A stretch of DNA of 64,000 nucleotides. It comes from Saussurea involucrata. Taxonomy: Eukaryota > Streptophyta > Magnoliopsida > Asterales > Asteraceae. A model generated the notes under the pieces. The model saw nothing but the letters and a program-made list of their open reading frames with translations. It made no database searches and was not told the DNA's origin. Of this stretch, positions 1 through 11,639 are shown in pieces; positions within the stretch are counted from its first letter, which is position 1; each line of letters starts with the position of its first letter. The stretch covers positions 88,120,879 to 88,184,878 of the forward strand of contig CM066318.1 of NCBI GenBank assembly GCA_033807775.1. The letters run 5' to 3'. Made by a program: the position numbers and the translations under genes.

Positions 1-2025
1 CCACTCTTGCTACACTTTAAGGATGTCACATAGCCGACGATCCTCTCACCTTTCCACTTTCCTTCCACTAGAGCTTCCTCTTGAAACTTCTTGATCTCGT
101 CCAGCAGGTTAGGAACCACATCTACTCGAAAGGCCACCACTTTCGTCGCTTCTCTCCTTTCTTTCCGACTCAAGGCGTCGGCCACGACATTCGCTTTACC
201 TGGATGGTAAAGGATCTCGCAATCATAATCACTCAACAGCTCCACCCAACGACGCTGTCTCATATTCAGCTCCTTTTGATCAAACAAATGCTGGAGACTC
301 TTATGATCATAGTAAATCTGACACTTGACCCCGTACAAGTAGTGTCTCCAAATCTTTAGCGCGAAAATCACCGCCGCTAACTCCATATCATGCGTAGGAT
401 AACTCTTCTCGTGCTCTTTCAACCGACGGGACGCATAGGCAATCACCTTTCAGTCTTGCATCAGAACGCACCCTAGCCCCAACCTGGACGCATCACTGTA
501 GATTACAAATCCTTCGGTTCCATTAGGCAAGGATAGAACCGGAGCACTACTCAACTTGTCTTTCAATTTGCTGAATGCTTCCTCCTGGGCCTTTGTCCAT
601 TCAAACTTAGAATTCTTCTTGGTTAAAGCAGTCAACGGCGTAGCTATCCGAGAAAAGTCCTGAATGAACTTCCGGTAGTAGCCTGCTAACCCAAGAAAAC
701 TCCTCACCTCGGATGGCGATCTTGGGGTTTCCCACCCTCTAATGGCCTCCACCTTGGCCGGGTCTACCTTGACACCATCTTCCGACACCACGTGTCCTAA
801 GAATTGAACTTCTTTGAGCTAAAACTCACACTTAGAGAATTTTGCAAACAACTTCTCTCACCGCAACAGATCCAACACCAAGCGGAGATGTTCCTTGTGC
901 TCACTCCAAGATTTGGAATAAATGAGGATGTCGTCGATGAACACAATTACACATTTGTCTAACAGCGCACTGCACACCCGATTCCTCAGATCCATGAATA
1001 CCGCCGGAGCATTAGTCAACCCAAAGGGCATGACCAGGAATTCATAGTGTCCGTACCTTGTGCGAAAAGCCGTCTTCGGCACATCCTCATTCCTTACTTT
1101 CAACTGATGATAGCCAGACCTCAAGTCTATCTTCGAGAAGAATTTCGCCCCTTGCAACTGATCAAACAAATCATCGATCCTCGGAAGCGGATACTTATTC
1201 TTGATCGTTACCTTGTTGAGCTCACGATAATCAATGCACATTCGCATCGATCCATCTTTCTTCTTGACGAACAGCACCGGCGCTCCCCAGGGTGATGAAC
1301 TAGGGCGTATGAACCCCTTGTCCAACAACTCCTGCAACTACGTCATCATTTCCTTCATCTCTGCCGGCGCCAACCGATACGGCGCACGCGCTATCGGTGC
1401 CGCGCCGGGCATCAAATCAATTCTAAACTCGACCTGGCGATCTGGGGGTAAACCCGTCAGGTCATCCGGAAATACCTCCGGAAACTCACTCACCACAGGG
1501 ACGTCCTCCAATCCCTTCTTCTCCTTCTTGGCGTCTAATACATACGCTAGAAAACCCTGACACCCCTTTTCTAAACAATGCCTCGCCTTCATTACTGTGA
1601 TAAGGCAGGACTTACGTTCCCGCCTATCCCCGTAGATCACTACTTCGGACTTATCCGGCAAGGCGATACGAATCATCTTCTTATTGCACACGATGTTAGC
1701 ATCATTACTAGCCAACCAATCCATCCCCACCACGACATCAAATTCTCCCATACCCATTGGGTATAAACGCAAGGGAAAAGTATGACCCTCTACTTCTATA
1801 CTACACCCCTCGAACACCTCCCGCACCATGACACATATGTCATCTGCAATCTCAACCTCAATACCACACTCTAACTGCTTAGGCGTCACAGACAGACACC
1901 GAGCAAAGGTCGGCGATACAAACGAACGGTTTACACCCGAATCAAACAACACTTTAGCAAGCTTTGAATTAACCAGAAAAGTACCTGATACCACGTCGGG
2001 CTCATCAATCCCTTCCGCTGACATG
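1..2025 (-). pseudogene. pol: G1 pol: protease, reverse transcriptase, partial RNase H
   Basis: Protease: the catalytic motif reads DSGV (VLFDSGVNRSF) where G2 has DSGA. RT: residues KKKDGSMRMCIDYRELN, LRSGYHQL, the MPFGLTNAP segment and the catalytic box VFIDDIL are all present. RNase H begins with YSDASRLGLG and runs off the window at base 1. Nonsense codons sit in one otherwise continuous frame: TAG at about 1335-1337 (CAG in G2), TGA at 858-860, TAG at 818-820 (a Trp codon in G2) and TGA at about 450. Many changes are C-to-T or G-to-A type, as expected for methylated, silenced DNA. Integrase is outside the window. Confidence 0.9.
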
Positions 2026-3480
2026 TGAAAAGCTCTAGCCCTCACTCGGCCTGGTTCCACTTTCTTTTCTCCACCTCTTCCTCCTTGACCCCCTCCAGAA
2101 CCACCAGAAGATCCATTCCTCAATTGCGGGCAATCAGGTTTGATATGATCTGGAGAGCCACACTGATAACACGTTCTCGGGCTAGAACATTCCTGCACTA
2201 TGTGCCCCAGTTTTCCACACTTATAACAACCATCAGGTTCATAGCAATCTCCACGGTGCACTTTGTTACACTTCCCACACGGTTTGTCACTGAACCTCGG
2301 TCCCCCCCCCTCGCAACTCGGGTCTAGAGGTCTTGGATCTCTTCACATCCTGAACGGGTCCATCCCACCTCCTCTTATCCACACTCCTTTCTGACAACTG
2401 TCGGTTCTTTTCCTTCTCAGTTAACTCTGCCACATCGACCGCCGCTTGAAACGTCGCGGGGCCACGGTTCTGCACTAGCTCCCTTATACTGCTCTTCAGA
2501 CCCCACACATACCTTTCAACTCGTCATTCCTCAGTAGGTACATATACTTCAGCGAAACGTGCCTTTTCAATGAACTTAGAAGTGTATTCTTGCACAGACA
2601 TCGACCCCTGTTCAAGTCCCATAAACTCCTCTTCCAATCTCTTTCTTGCCGCCAACGGGCAAAACTGGGCTTGGAACCTTCTAGTGAAAGTTTCCCACGA
2701 TGTCGTCTTTGCCACTTCCGAACCTTTACCTCATGTTTCCACATCCCACCAAAAGATAGCATTTGCCTTCAGCATTGACATGGCAAACAACACCTTATCT
2801 CCTTCATCACACTTACTTGTGTCAAACGCCAGCTCCATTTCCTGAACCCACCTCATTGCCAAAACTGGGTCACGTTCCCCACTGAAAGATGGAGGCTTGC
2901 AAGACACAAAGGTTTTGAAGGTATAACCCTTTACCGACTTTAACTCTCCCGCCACAAAAGGGATCACGTGAGAGTGACTTCCCATCTCAGCTATAGGTGA
3001 CTTGGATGCCTCCGTCTCAGATTCTTTCACACTATCAGTCCGCCTTTCCGATGTCGACCCAGTACGATGCTTCAACAAAGCCTGCAAAGTTTCTTGTAGT
3101 TTACCCATTTCAGCAGTAAACTTTTCTTCCGTCACAAAAGCCTGATTGCGGTCCGGACTCGGACTCCCTCTCTCTGAAACGGTACTCTCAGATTGGGTCG
3201 GCTTGTACACTTTCGGCGCTCCCGCACTCTTAGCCCGACGGACGGTCGGCGCCTTTTTCTTACCTCTGGTCACCATCCCGGTTCCCCCAGTCTGGGTGGC
3301 AGCTCGTCGGGGTGCTCTTCCCCGACCCCTTCCACGACCTCCGCCTCTCCCGCGGGTAGCCGGTTGTCTCGGAGAATCCACCGATCCACCCTCCAAAATC
3401 TCCTCCACGCGGATTTCCCTCGCTGAAGGCACAGTTTCCACAAACGGCACAGACTTACTCCTCAAACTTCGTTCTGACAT
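2026..3480 (-). pseudogene. gag: G1 gag (capsid and nucleocapsid), broken
   Basis: Gag would package element RNA in virus-like particles. The ATG is at 3478-3480; the reading frame also extends upstream through a TTG that is not a plausible plant start. Order of parts: an Arg/Gly-rich basic N-terminus (about residues 40-90), a retrotransposon gag core containing FWWDVET and QEYTSKFIEKARF, then three Cys-rich knuckles near 2125-2265, including CYKCGKLGHIVQEC and CYQCGSPDHIKPDC. Breaks visible: TGA after the FWWDVET motif (2731-2733), a stop at about 2524, and a frameshift at a C-run near 2303-2311, where G2 has no such run. Downstream, the frame continues into protease, as expected for a single gag-pol ORF. 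Confidence 0.88.
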
Positions 3481-3736
3481 TTTCAACTACTGAAACATTA
3501 CACAAAAATATAGATTAACAACCGCCCCAAAACAACAAGGCAAGGGTGATCCCCGTCATGTACCTGTAAATTCACAATTACACTGGCCAGGTGTAATCCC
3601 GAACTTATCTTACATGATAGTTTTCACCACCTTACTATGCACGCATCCCAGTGAGGTCTCCCTAGGCCTTCCTATTCTCAGTTGTACTCTACAGTTTAAG
3701 TTAGGCCCATCCGGTCACCTAAATCCCTTAAACTAC

Positions 3737-3749
3737 GGCTCTGATACCA
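3737..3749 (-). promoter_or_regulatory. G1 primer-binding site (tRNA-iMet type)
   Basis: On the minus strand this reads TGGTATCAGAGCC, the usual plant tRNA-iMet primer complement, two bases from the LTR end at 3752. It fixes the 5' LTR boundary and the strand of G1. Confidence 0.93.
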
Positions 3750-4115
3750 ACTGTAACAACCCACTTTCAAAACATGCCAAAACAAGACATATAATATTAA
3801 ATCGCCAAAACTTGGCCCAAGGTTCACACCATCAAAATTCAAAACTTTGGGTTTGCGGAACAACCCTAATTACAACTGAGAGTTTCTAATAACAAAAATG
3901 TAAAGGAAGTCCATTAATGCCAAGCCATGCCTGCTCTCACGCCTTCTCTTTACCACTAGAGGAACTGCCCTTAACCTGCTTACCTGAAAAGGGTTCAGTT
4001 TTGAAAATGTGAGGGTTAGACCAAAAGGTCTAGTGAGGTCCCTCAGTTACAATCACACCACATTTATCATTTAAGACTTTGCGAAACATAAATCAATGTA
4101 AAGTTTGGCAAACAA

Positions 4116-4259
4116 CATATGGGACACCCCCCCATAAACATCACACTATAACATATGGGCCACACCCCCATAAGCCTCATGCCATAACATATGGGACACC
4201 CCCCCATAGGCATCACACCATAACGTATGGGACACACCCCCCATATACAGCACACCATG
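4116..4259. repeat. 36-bp tandem repeat, four units, in G1 LTR
   Basis: Unit starts at 4116, 4152, 4188 and 4224. Each begins CATATGGG (CGTATGGG in the last) followed by a C-rich tract and CCATA. An equivalent but diverged module (gtgtgtcccg... / ...gggccacacc) occurs in S2 and in the G2 LTRs next to CCATGGCATAA. Confidence 0.9.
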
Positions 4260-4520
4260 CATAAGTAATTTATATGCGACATTCATTAAGCGAACACACA
4301 AGTACAAGTAATTGAACAAGTACCATCAAGCTTTAGTTAGAAAAACTCACCTGATATGCTTACGTCCCTTTCCTACTCTGACCTGCACTTCCAAACGACC
4401 TACCTGAGCGAAAGGATGAAAACGCATAAGTTGGATGCATCACTTATCCGGACATATACACTCTCCGGACAACACCCTTTTCCGGACAACACGCTCTCCG
4501 GACGACACATCCTATCCGGA

Positions 4521-4610
4521 CGTCTCCTATCCGGACGTCTCCTATCCGGACAACTCCTATCCGATCAACTCCTATCCGGACAACTCCTATCCGGACAACT
4601 CCTGTCCGGA
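4521..4610. repeat. 15-bp tandem repeat with TCCGGA core, six units
   Basis: Units such as CAACTCCTATCCGGA start at 4521, 4536, 4551, 4566, 4581 and 4596. They sit in a wider TCCGGAC-rich stretch (about 4450-4690). TCCGGA is itself a palindrome. Comparable TCCGGA-rich stretches lie in S2, G2 and G3 LTRs. Confidence 0.9.
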
Positions 4611-5218
4611 CACACACATCCGATTATCGGACACTTACCCGGAAATATTCATATGAACAACGTGTCCGGACGTCAGGGAGTTTTCCGGACGTCGGCCTGC
4701 TCCCTTTTTGGAGCTGAAATTAACTAAATAGTTCGAATCTCTCAGAACGAAGATTAGCAACAATACCAAGGTCATTAACCTCAAAAATTCCTGGAATCCT
4801 AGCAACTCAATCACACTACAGGGCCCAAACTCTCCCATTTAGTCTCATAACCCACTTTCAACCCCAAAACCCCAAAATAACCATTCTGATAATCAAACCA
4901 CAAATTCGAGATTAAATGAGAGTTTACCTGGTGATTTCTTGCTGCGAATTCGAATCCCAAACACACCCTGGCTTTAGATTTCCAAGCACCAAGCTCCTTC
5001 TTCTCCAAAATCCACAAGAGCTCCAAACCCTTCTCCCTTCTCTTTCTCCAAAACACAGCCGTCACACACACTGATTCAGCCAAAAATGGAATGTTTCTAG
5101 GGTTTTGTGTCCAATATACACCTTGACCCATATTTACAAAATACACCCCTCAACTTCCATTTTATTAAATTCCACCACAAGACTTGGAACCCTCCCTTTT
5201 TTGGACACGGTTACTACA

Positions 5219-5816
5219 GATTGGATTAGATTGGTTCCATCAATTGGATATTACTATTGGTTATCCATTTGATCGAATCTGATCCATCTATTATTTTGAT
5301 ACAACTTTAAGTAATTAATCAACCATTTCAATTGATTATTTATATATTTTGTTAATTTATTAAAAACCACTTACTTACAAGTAACAACTATAAAACAATA
5401 TCATAAACATGTTAATAAATATATATATACCTATTAACGGGATGAGTAATTGAATGGTAGTTGGATGCTAATTGTATGGTCATTGTATTGGGTCGGTTTG
5501 CTTTTTTGGATTGTCATCCAGGGACTGTCCAATCCAAATTGGATATTGAAATTTTGGAATGATTCGATCCAATTACAATTAGATATTCAGTTTTAGATAG
5601 CCGGTTCTAATTGAACTGACTCCTTTAAATTGGATCGAATGACTTTTTCAAACATCCTTAAATTATATGCTTATATGTTTTTAGAAATAGATGAACCATA
5701 TTTGTTCTCTAGAAAAGAGTATTTGACATCGTAAAATGATGCATGTTGGCCTTAAGTGAAACCATAATTTTTAAATTAAAATTATTTAGAATTTATGTTA
5801 ATGGAAATTAAGATTT
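5219..5816. other. AT-rich spacer between G1 and S1
   Basis: No gene recognised. Repeated TTGGAT/ATCCAA-type words (for example 5221-5290 and 5515-5640) make it internally repetitive, suggesting an old non-coding repeat. No clear terminal repeats were found. Confidence 0.5.
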
Positions 5817-7447
5817 GTGAGTGTAACGTCCCAAAAACTGAAATTCATAAATCATAAAAACAAGCCTAAATAGGGGGTTCCAACATCAAATGAACATAAA
5901 CATTTTCAAAATTAACGCAACGAATATGCATCCACGACCGAGATGTCTATTCTACAGCAATACTAAATCTATATCGTCGTCTCTAAGCCTTCAAACTTTC
6001 TCCTTCCCTTTGGAAGACACACCACCAACTCTCTGACTGAAAATGGTTTTAGTTTTGAAAAACGAGGGTCAGACCATGAGGCCTAGTGAATTCTCTCCCA
6101 AACAATTTTATATAAAGCAACGATCAAATCCTCCATAAAGCCCATCGAGCAATTCAACATCACACAGGGGTATTTGAACAGTGTTCACAGGCAATCCCTA
6201 CCTCACGGTAGTATCCACGATCTGGACCCAAACCGACTCCCCTTTCGCCTACTGGCCCAAACAGACTCCCCATTCCCAAATATACAGGAAACATATTCCA
6301 TGCATACGGGTGTATAAATCAACTCCCAAGGGATATATGGAATCCCAAGGTACACTAATCCCACTATGCAACCCGACTCCAAAACAACATGCCAAGTAAT
6401 GAATAATATCGTGTAAACAATGCATGTGCATTTATAAAGCTTTCATGCGTGATCAACATTCTCATAAGTGTAAATCATGTGATGGTGTTGAAAACCAAAT
6501 TCAGTTAATGAAACTTAAGTAAAACATTTCGCTTGCATCAAAAGAGTTAAGGGAACTCACCTGAACTTTAGCAATCCGACACACACCCCAAATCCCACTT
6601 CCGATCAAACCGAACACCTGAATTGGGTGCCATAAGAATGGTGTTAAACCCTCTAACTAAGCCTCAAAACCATCCCTATTAAACTTTAAGACACCCCCAA
6701 ACGACCCCTTAATCCTAGCCTCAAACGAGAATCGAAGCAAAATTGGGTTTCAGGGTGGCAGTGCTTGGCGCGACTTTTGGCGCACCCTTATTCGCGCCAT
6801 AAGTCGCGCGGGAGACTGGTCCGACCCTTGCACGACTTTTCTCCAAATCCTTAAGGATTTCACACACCCAAACCTCCCCAAATCAGATTCAATCCTTCCA
6901 AATTGATAGTTTTGATACCTTAAGCATTAAGAACCAGAAACTAACATCAAAAAACTACATTTAATCCCACCAATCTAATGATTCATTCTTTATCACCCAA
7001 AACTCCAAATCCTTGACATAACCAAAACCACCTTTGAAATGGTGATGGTTTCTTAATAGAAAGCAATAAACCAACAAGAACACCATCTAACATCCTATTT
7101 CGAATAAATTTGAACCAAATTACCAAAATGGGTTACTCATTAGAACCCCTAAACACATCCCCAACCAAAACCAAGAAATGAGATGAAGAAGGTGAAGGTT
7201 TACCTTGAAGAAGAAAAAGAAGCTCTAGCCTCGAATTCCCCCTTGCACCAAGCTCCAAGTGAAGAATCAAATTTTCTTTCTCTCCAAGTCTCTAAAACCT
7301 CCACACTAACATCATACCAAGAACAAGGGTTTTTGGAGGGTTTTATTCCTCTGGAATTGATCATAAGTCCCTGAAGTTTCACCTATCACACTCTAGCCCC
7401 TAACTTCCAAAGTAGCCAGATTTGTGGACAAGGGTTATTACAGTGAG
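5817..7447 (-). mobile_element. S1: solo LTR of a Ty3/Gypsy element with GTGAG target-site duplication
   Basis: The LTR is 5822-7442 (1621 bp), from TGTAACGTCCC to GGGTTATTACA. Perfect 5-bp TSDs GTGAG flank it at 5817-5821 and 7443-7447. No internal domain, PBS or second LTR is present, so this is a solo LTR left by recombination between two LTRs. Orientation is minus, judged from the gaccatgaggcctagtgaatt-like segment near 6072-6092 that matches G1 and G2. A GC-rich inverted module with CGCGACTT and AAGTCGCG lies near 6770-6815. Confidence 0.93.
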
Positions 7448-8605
7448 CTATTGAGTTCGTATAAATGGGATCAAATTTGTGACAACTTATTTCCCATCGA
7501 GAAAAAGTGGGATTTGTTAACTTTTTTTTTTCAATTGTAAAAAATTGTATTGTGGGCTACCGGAATTTTTATTATGATTTATAATTCAATTAGAAATTAT
7601 TGGTATAGTTTATTGCTTTTGGGCGTGGGATGTTACAAATTATATCAAATCATTTTTTATCTCGTCGGGATGGGGCAAACCTCATCGAGGACGATTCGTC
7701 CCTAAATGGGCGTTTGTAACATTTTAGGCACATCTCGTATCACCTATTACCAAGAAGAATGTTGGATAAACATGATGAAGACTTCGGGTATTTTAAGTGG
7801 GGTGAGGTTGTGACAACCCATTTCACTTTGATAGAAAATAAGATCCGTGAGCACATCATGAAACTGATCAAGTAGTGACAACCAATAACTTATATCATGG
7901 CATTTTAGTTGATTTGATGGTCAATCCGTTGCTTTAGGTTTTAGGGTGTTTCAATATCAACATCAAAATAACATACTACACCAAAAATGACATCTAAGAA
8001 GGAATTTTTTCGCCCTAAAAGCCTTTAAAAGTTTCTTCTATTAAAGGTTTTGGTAATGCTTTTTTAGGAGTTCAGTTTTAAACATATACAAAAGTGTTTT
8101 AAAAGATGTGTTATACGAGAACGTTTTAAAAGTTGTGTTATGTGTGTGTGTGTGTGTGTGTGTATAGTGAGGGGTTCAAATAAGAAGACTAAATACCGTG
8201 AAAATTTAAGAAAGGAAGGTTAAACAAAGGTTCATGCTTCATATGTGAATTATTGAAAAAATTAATATGAAGATGCATATGTTAACCCATATGAATAATC
8301 TGTAACGTCGGTTAACATATGCAATTTCAAATTGATTTTTTGGGTTTTTTTCAATGATTCATATATGAACCTTTCTTTAACTTTTCATTCTTACATTCTC
8401 ACGATTTTAGCCTTTAAAATAATGGGAAATGTAGAATACCTCGTGATCGTCAATCAAGATCGCACACGAAATGTAGGAACACCTCTGGTCTTTTCTGAAG
8501 GAAGGACATTTTATTAATATTCATTGTTTTTCATGTTGTAATTGTGAGGTATGTTAAGTTATGAACTTGCCATCGTGCTCTAACTTTTAATCGATATCAA
8601 TGTTA
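7448..8605. other. AT-rich region with degraded LTR-like pieces, a (TG)n tract and a fold-back element
   Basis: No gene recognised. LTR-end-like strings (gggatgttaca near 7626-7636; gtgacaaccca near 7811) suggest eroded retroelement ends but do not assemble into an element. A (TG)n microsatellite occupies 8141-8163. A fold-back element follows at about 8171-8415. Confidence 0.45.
8171..8415. mobile_element. F0: probable fold-back (MITE-like) element beside a (TG)n tract
   Basis: The left side starts GGGGTTCAAATAAGAAG and the right side is partly its reverse complement. The clearest pairing is between aaggttcat...catatgtgaattattgaaaaaa (about 8228-8262) and its inverted copy (about 8349-8377). 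The GGTTCAAAT terminus next to a dinucleotide repeat resembles F1-F4. The right boundary is uncertain. Confidence 0.4.
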
Positions 8606-8911
8606 GGCCATCAGTACCCCATGGAAAGAATCTTTCAAATATTCCACTCCACATCAGCGCCACATCAGCTTTTCTCTCATCCCTCACTCAATCCCTAACA
8701 ATCCCTAAACACCCTTACCCCATTCCCTAACCCACTCCCTCTCATTTCTCACCTGGGACCCACCTCTCCTCCTCACATTTTCTTCGGGATGAAACGGGAT
8801 GGGGAACCCGCATCCCATCCCGCACCGCTGATCCCGCTCCTCCCGTATCCCATCCCCGCTGAACCCGCATCCCATCCCGAGCTCATCCTGAGCCGGGTAC
8901 GGATGGCCTTA
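8603..8911. mobile_element. Tourist-like (PIF/Harbinger-type) MITE with TTA target-site duplication
   Basis: The element is 8606-8908 (303 bp). The left end GGCCATCAGTACCCC matches the reverse complement of the right end (GGCCATCCGTACCCG) at 13 of 15 positions. TTA occurs at both flanks (8603-8605 and 8909-8911), the 3-bp TSD expected for PIF/Harbinger elements. No transposase is present. The interior has repeated GCATCCCATCCC words near 8810-8880. Confidence 0.75.
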
Positions 8912-9999
8912 CCTTGATACTGATATTATTTCATTTTGTTTTTGTTAAACAATATTTCAGATGTTTAGCCGATAGAACATTTTTAAAAAGGTACATGTTA
9001 ACTCATTTTTAATACAAACTTGATTCCATATAAATCATTACCATTTTTCTAAAAGGGTAGTTCTAGTGAGAAGCCGAGGTTAACGTGAGAAATTGATTAT
9101 CAACTGTTGGATGCGAAATGAACACACATTAAGATGAGATGTATCTCGGCCCTTCCAAGACGCAATTCATGGAAGAACATTTGATTAAAAGTGATCAATG
9201 GTTCAGATTCATTTCTCACGTTTATCATGTTAACCTCATCCTTTTCACAAGATTCTTTGCCTTTTCTGAAATTCTTATAAACAGTCATTATGTGATATGT
9301 ATTTAAGTAAAAAAAACCAATAATACTAATAATAACAGTGAATAAGAATTCACATTATCAATATATTCATATCTAAAATGCATTGTACTTTTTTAATGCG
9401 TTTTATAAAAAATAGTTAAAAAATCTAGATTAATTTTAAAAGTCTTCAATAAAAAATAGTTAAAAAAATCTTCAATAACTTTACATTAGGGAACTTTACA
9501 TGATTTAAACAGGGAACATATGAGTAGAATCCTCAAAGAACTAAAGCTATATATGTGTGTTTGAAATGGACTTGTGTGGCAAATATGTTATGAGTAGGCA
9601 AAATATAACTCTTGTTTATAATAATAAGCATATAAACATTTAATTATGATTATCTAAGTTTTGTAATGTAAAATTAAAATAATTAATTCTTAGTGTTTGG
9701 ATAAACCAATAATGATGCAGGGGTTAAGTAATTTGATTTATATTAATTGATATAAAATGATAAAGTTGATCATATAATAAAATAAAATTAGATAATTACC
9801 CATTTGTAAGTTGTAACATAATATGAAAGGCTTTATTACAAGATGTTCTCCTTTATTTTTATCATTTTATTTATTAGTTCTTTTAGATAATAATAATTTG
9901 TTAAATACTCAAAAACAAACACATTAAAAACTATTGTTTACATCTGTTGTAAAACGGAAAGGAGATAATGCTAACTTAAACCCAAATTAAAGAGTTTAA
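8912..9999. other. AT-rich spacer, no gene recognised
   Basis: Mostly A/T-rich without long open frames. A weak inverted repeat links gaggttaacgtgagaaat (about 9076-9093) with the reverse complement of sequence near 9215-9240, perhaps an old MITE. Nothing else is supported. Confidence 0.4.
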
Positions 10000-11639
10000 C
10001 AAAAGTCAAACAAATGATAAGTTAGTGATCCCAATGAATCCCTAGCTTGAACACTCAAGGGTGTTCTTAGTGTATAAGACAATATTCCCAAAGTATATAA
10101 ATATGATGATTCTAAATATGCATCCAACATAAAATAAAGAGATAGAGTTAGAAGACAACACCAAGATTTACGTGGAAACCCAAATCGGGAGAAAACCACG
10201 GGTGGAGGAGACCACCGAGAGAAATCCACTAGTGAAAGATGAAGATTACAAAGCTAGGAGAAGAATCACAACTATGGCGAGTGTGTGTATTTGGACATAG
10301 AAATGATAAAATGAGTGATATCTAAACATGTTCTTCAGCTGGGGTTTTATGCCCAAAGTTCTAGCTATTTTGGGAAACCACTCAAATGAGATAAATGGAG
10401 TGTAAACTTGAACAAACCATTTTGGTGAAAGATGTAGTTGGCAAAGATGACTCTTCCAAGCATGTACAATCAAATTTTCGTGGCCTAAGGAGAGGATATC
10501 AAAGGGGACACAATCCCTTAAAATAGGGAAAAGCAAATCTAATGAAAAAATCACTTCTTGGAAGCTGTGAACAGTGCTCGCGCCCTGGTAGCTAATTATC
10601 GTGTGTCCAAAATATGGGCACAATATTTCCACAATTAAGGCACAAGTATATACCAACAATGGAATCACTACAAGTAATAAAGTGGTAAAATACCGAGATC
10701 ATATTCACAGGGATTGGATTTCAAAGTTCCAAGTCCTAAGTCGAGAATACACTGATATCAATGAGAGAAGAAGAAAATATTGTTTGAGCGTGTTTTGGGT
10801 TTTGATAACAAAAACTAAACAAGTAAATAAAAAATGGGTATGGGTGTAAGTTTTCCTTGAGATATTCGTAGTGACGAAATGGTTAGTCACTTTGTAGTAC
10901 GGAATGTCTAAAAAGCCCGATCTCTCGAAAGTGGATTTTTATAGACCGTGCTCACAAGTGCCTACAAAGTGCCCACTACCACTAACTCTTGATCTTGCCG
11001 ATTTAACTATGTACGACTCAGAAATCAAAGTTCTATCAGTATGGAGTTTTTACTTTTAAATCTCTTTGAAATACTCAACCGACGATTGAACCTTAGTAAA
11101 TCATACAAAACCCGCCTCTCGACGTGGTCCGCAAAAACTTTCTCAAATCTTTGTGCATCACTTAAGTCGTATTTCGTATCTGCCCCTCTCAAGGTCTAAG
11201 ATATAATATTAACACTTCAAAATGATCAGCTTATCCGCATTGACTGAAGTCTCGACTTAAGTGACCAATCTCAAGAGCTAGTAACAACGGCCACACCCAA
11301 GCGTAGCCTATTAGTCTCAAGTTAGGCTCACCCCCACACCCATGAAGGTGCTTAACTCATAATAAAATTAAAAGCCATAATGTAAGAAAGGAAATACTTG
11401 TTAACTACTTGCATTAAAATAAATATAAAAATAAACTACAAACTTAGACGGAAAATAAATGCGGAAATTAAATGCAAGAAAGTTAAAGACTAAAAATAAA
11501 ACCACAAATAAGATAACAAAATGCAAAACTAAAACTTGGACTTCTACATTTGTTGAGCTCTCCCTTCAACTATTTCCCAAGGTATCTATTTATAGTGGAA
11601 ATGGGCAAATATCTCCAAAATCCCTTGAAATAAGCATGG
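10000..11639. other. Degraded LTR-like sequence hosting S2 (left part)
   Basis: Short open frames only. The string gtggaaacccaaatcgggag near 10171-10190 and the segment at 10600-10720 look like non-coding LTR or leader sequence from older retroelements. I cannot define ends or a clade. Its right edge is the insertion site of S2, and sequence probably continues at 13239. Confidence 0.4.

Larger units (their letters stand above)
1..5218 (-). mobile_element. G1: Ty3/Gypsy chromovirus-like LTR retrotransposon, truncated by window edge
   Basis: Minus-strand element. Reading from high to low coordinates it has a 5' LTR (3752-5218), a tRNA-iMet-type PBS, gag with three zinc knuckles, an aspartic protease, reverse transcriptase and the start of RNase H. 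The rest of RNase H, integrase and the 3' LTR lie beyond base 1. Close similarity to G2, which keeps a chromodomain-like integrase tail, suggests the Tekay/Del-type chromovirus group; that placement is inference. The outer flank reads GATTG at 5219-5223, but its partner TSD is outside the window. Several nonsense codons and a frameshift show it is dead. Confidence 0.93.
3752..5218 (-). repeat. G1 5' LTR
   Basis: 1467 bp. On the plus strand it begins TGTAACAACCC and ends GGTTACTACA, so it has TG...CA ends when read on the minus strand. It contains two tandem arrays (4116-4259 and 4521-4610). It also has the segment near 4010-4040 (ggtctagtgaggtccctc) that recurs in S1, S2 and G2 and marks a shared LTR lineage. 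Confidence 0.9.

Noticed and set aside
1047..1560. Plus-strand genes antisense to G1 (also 3146-3493 and 39245-39642)
   Set aside because: Shadows of the minus-strand gag-pol frames.
4441..4690. Small protein genes over the TCCGGA repeats (also 12052-12353, 15380-15709, 54628-54849)
   Set aside because: Open frames arise because repeat units lack stops; both strands are open and the sequence is LTR.
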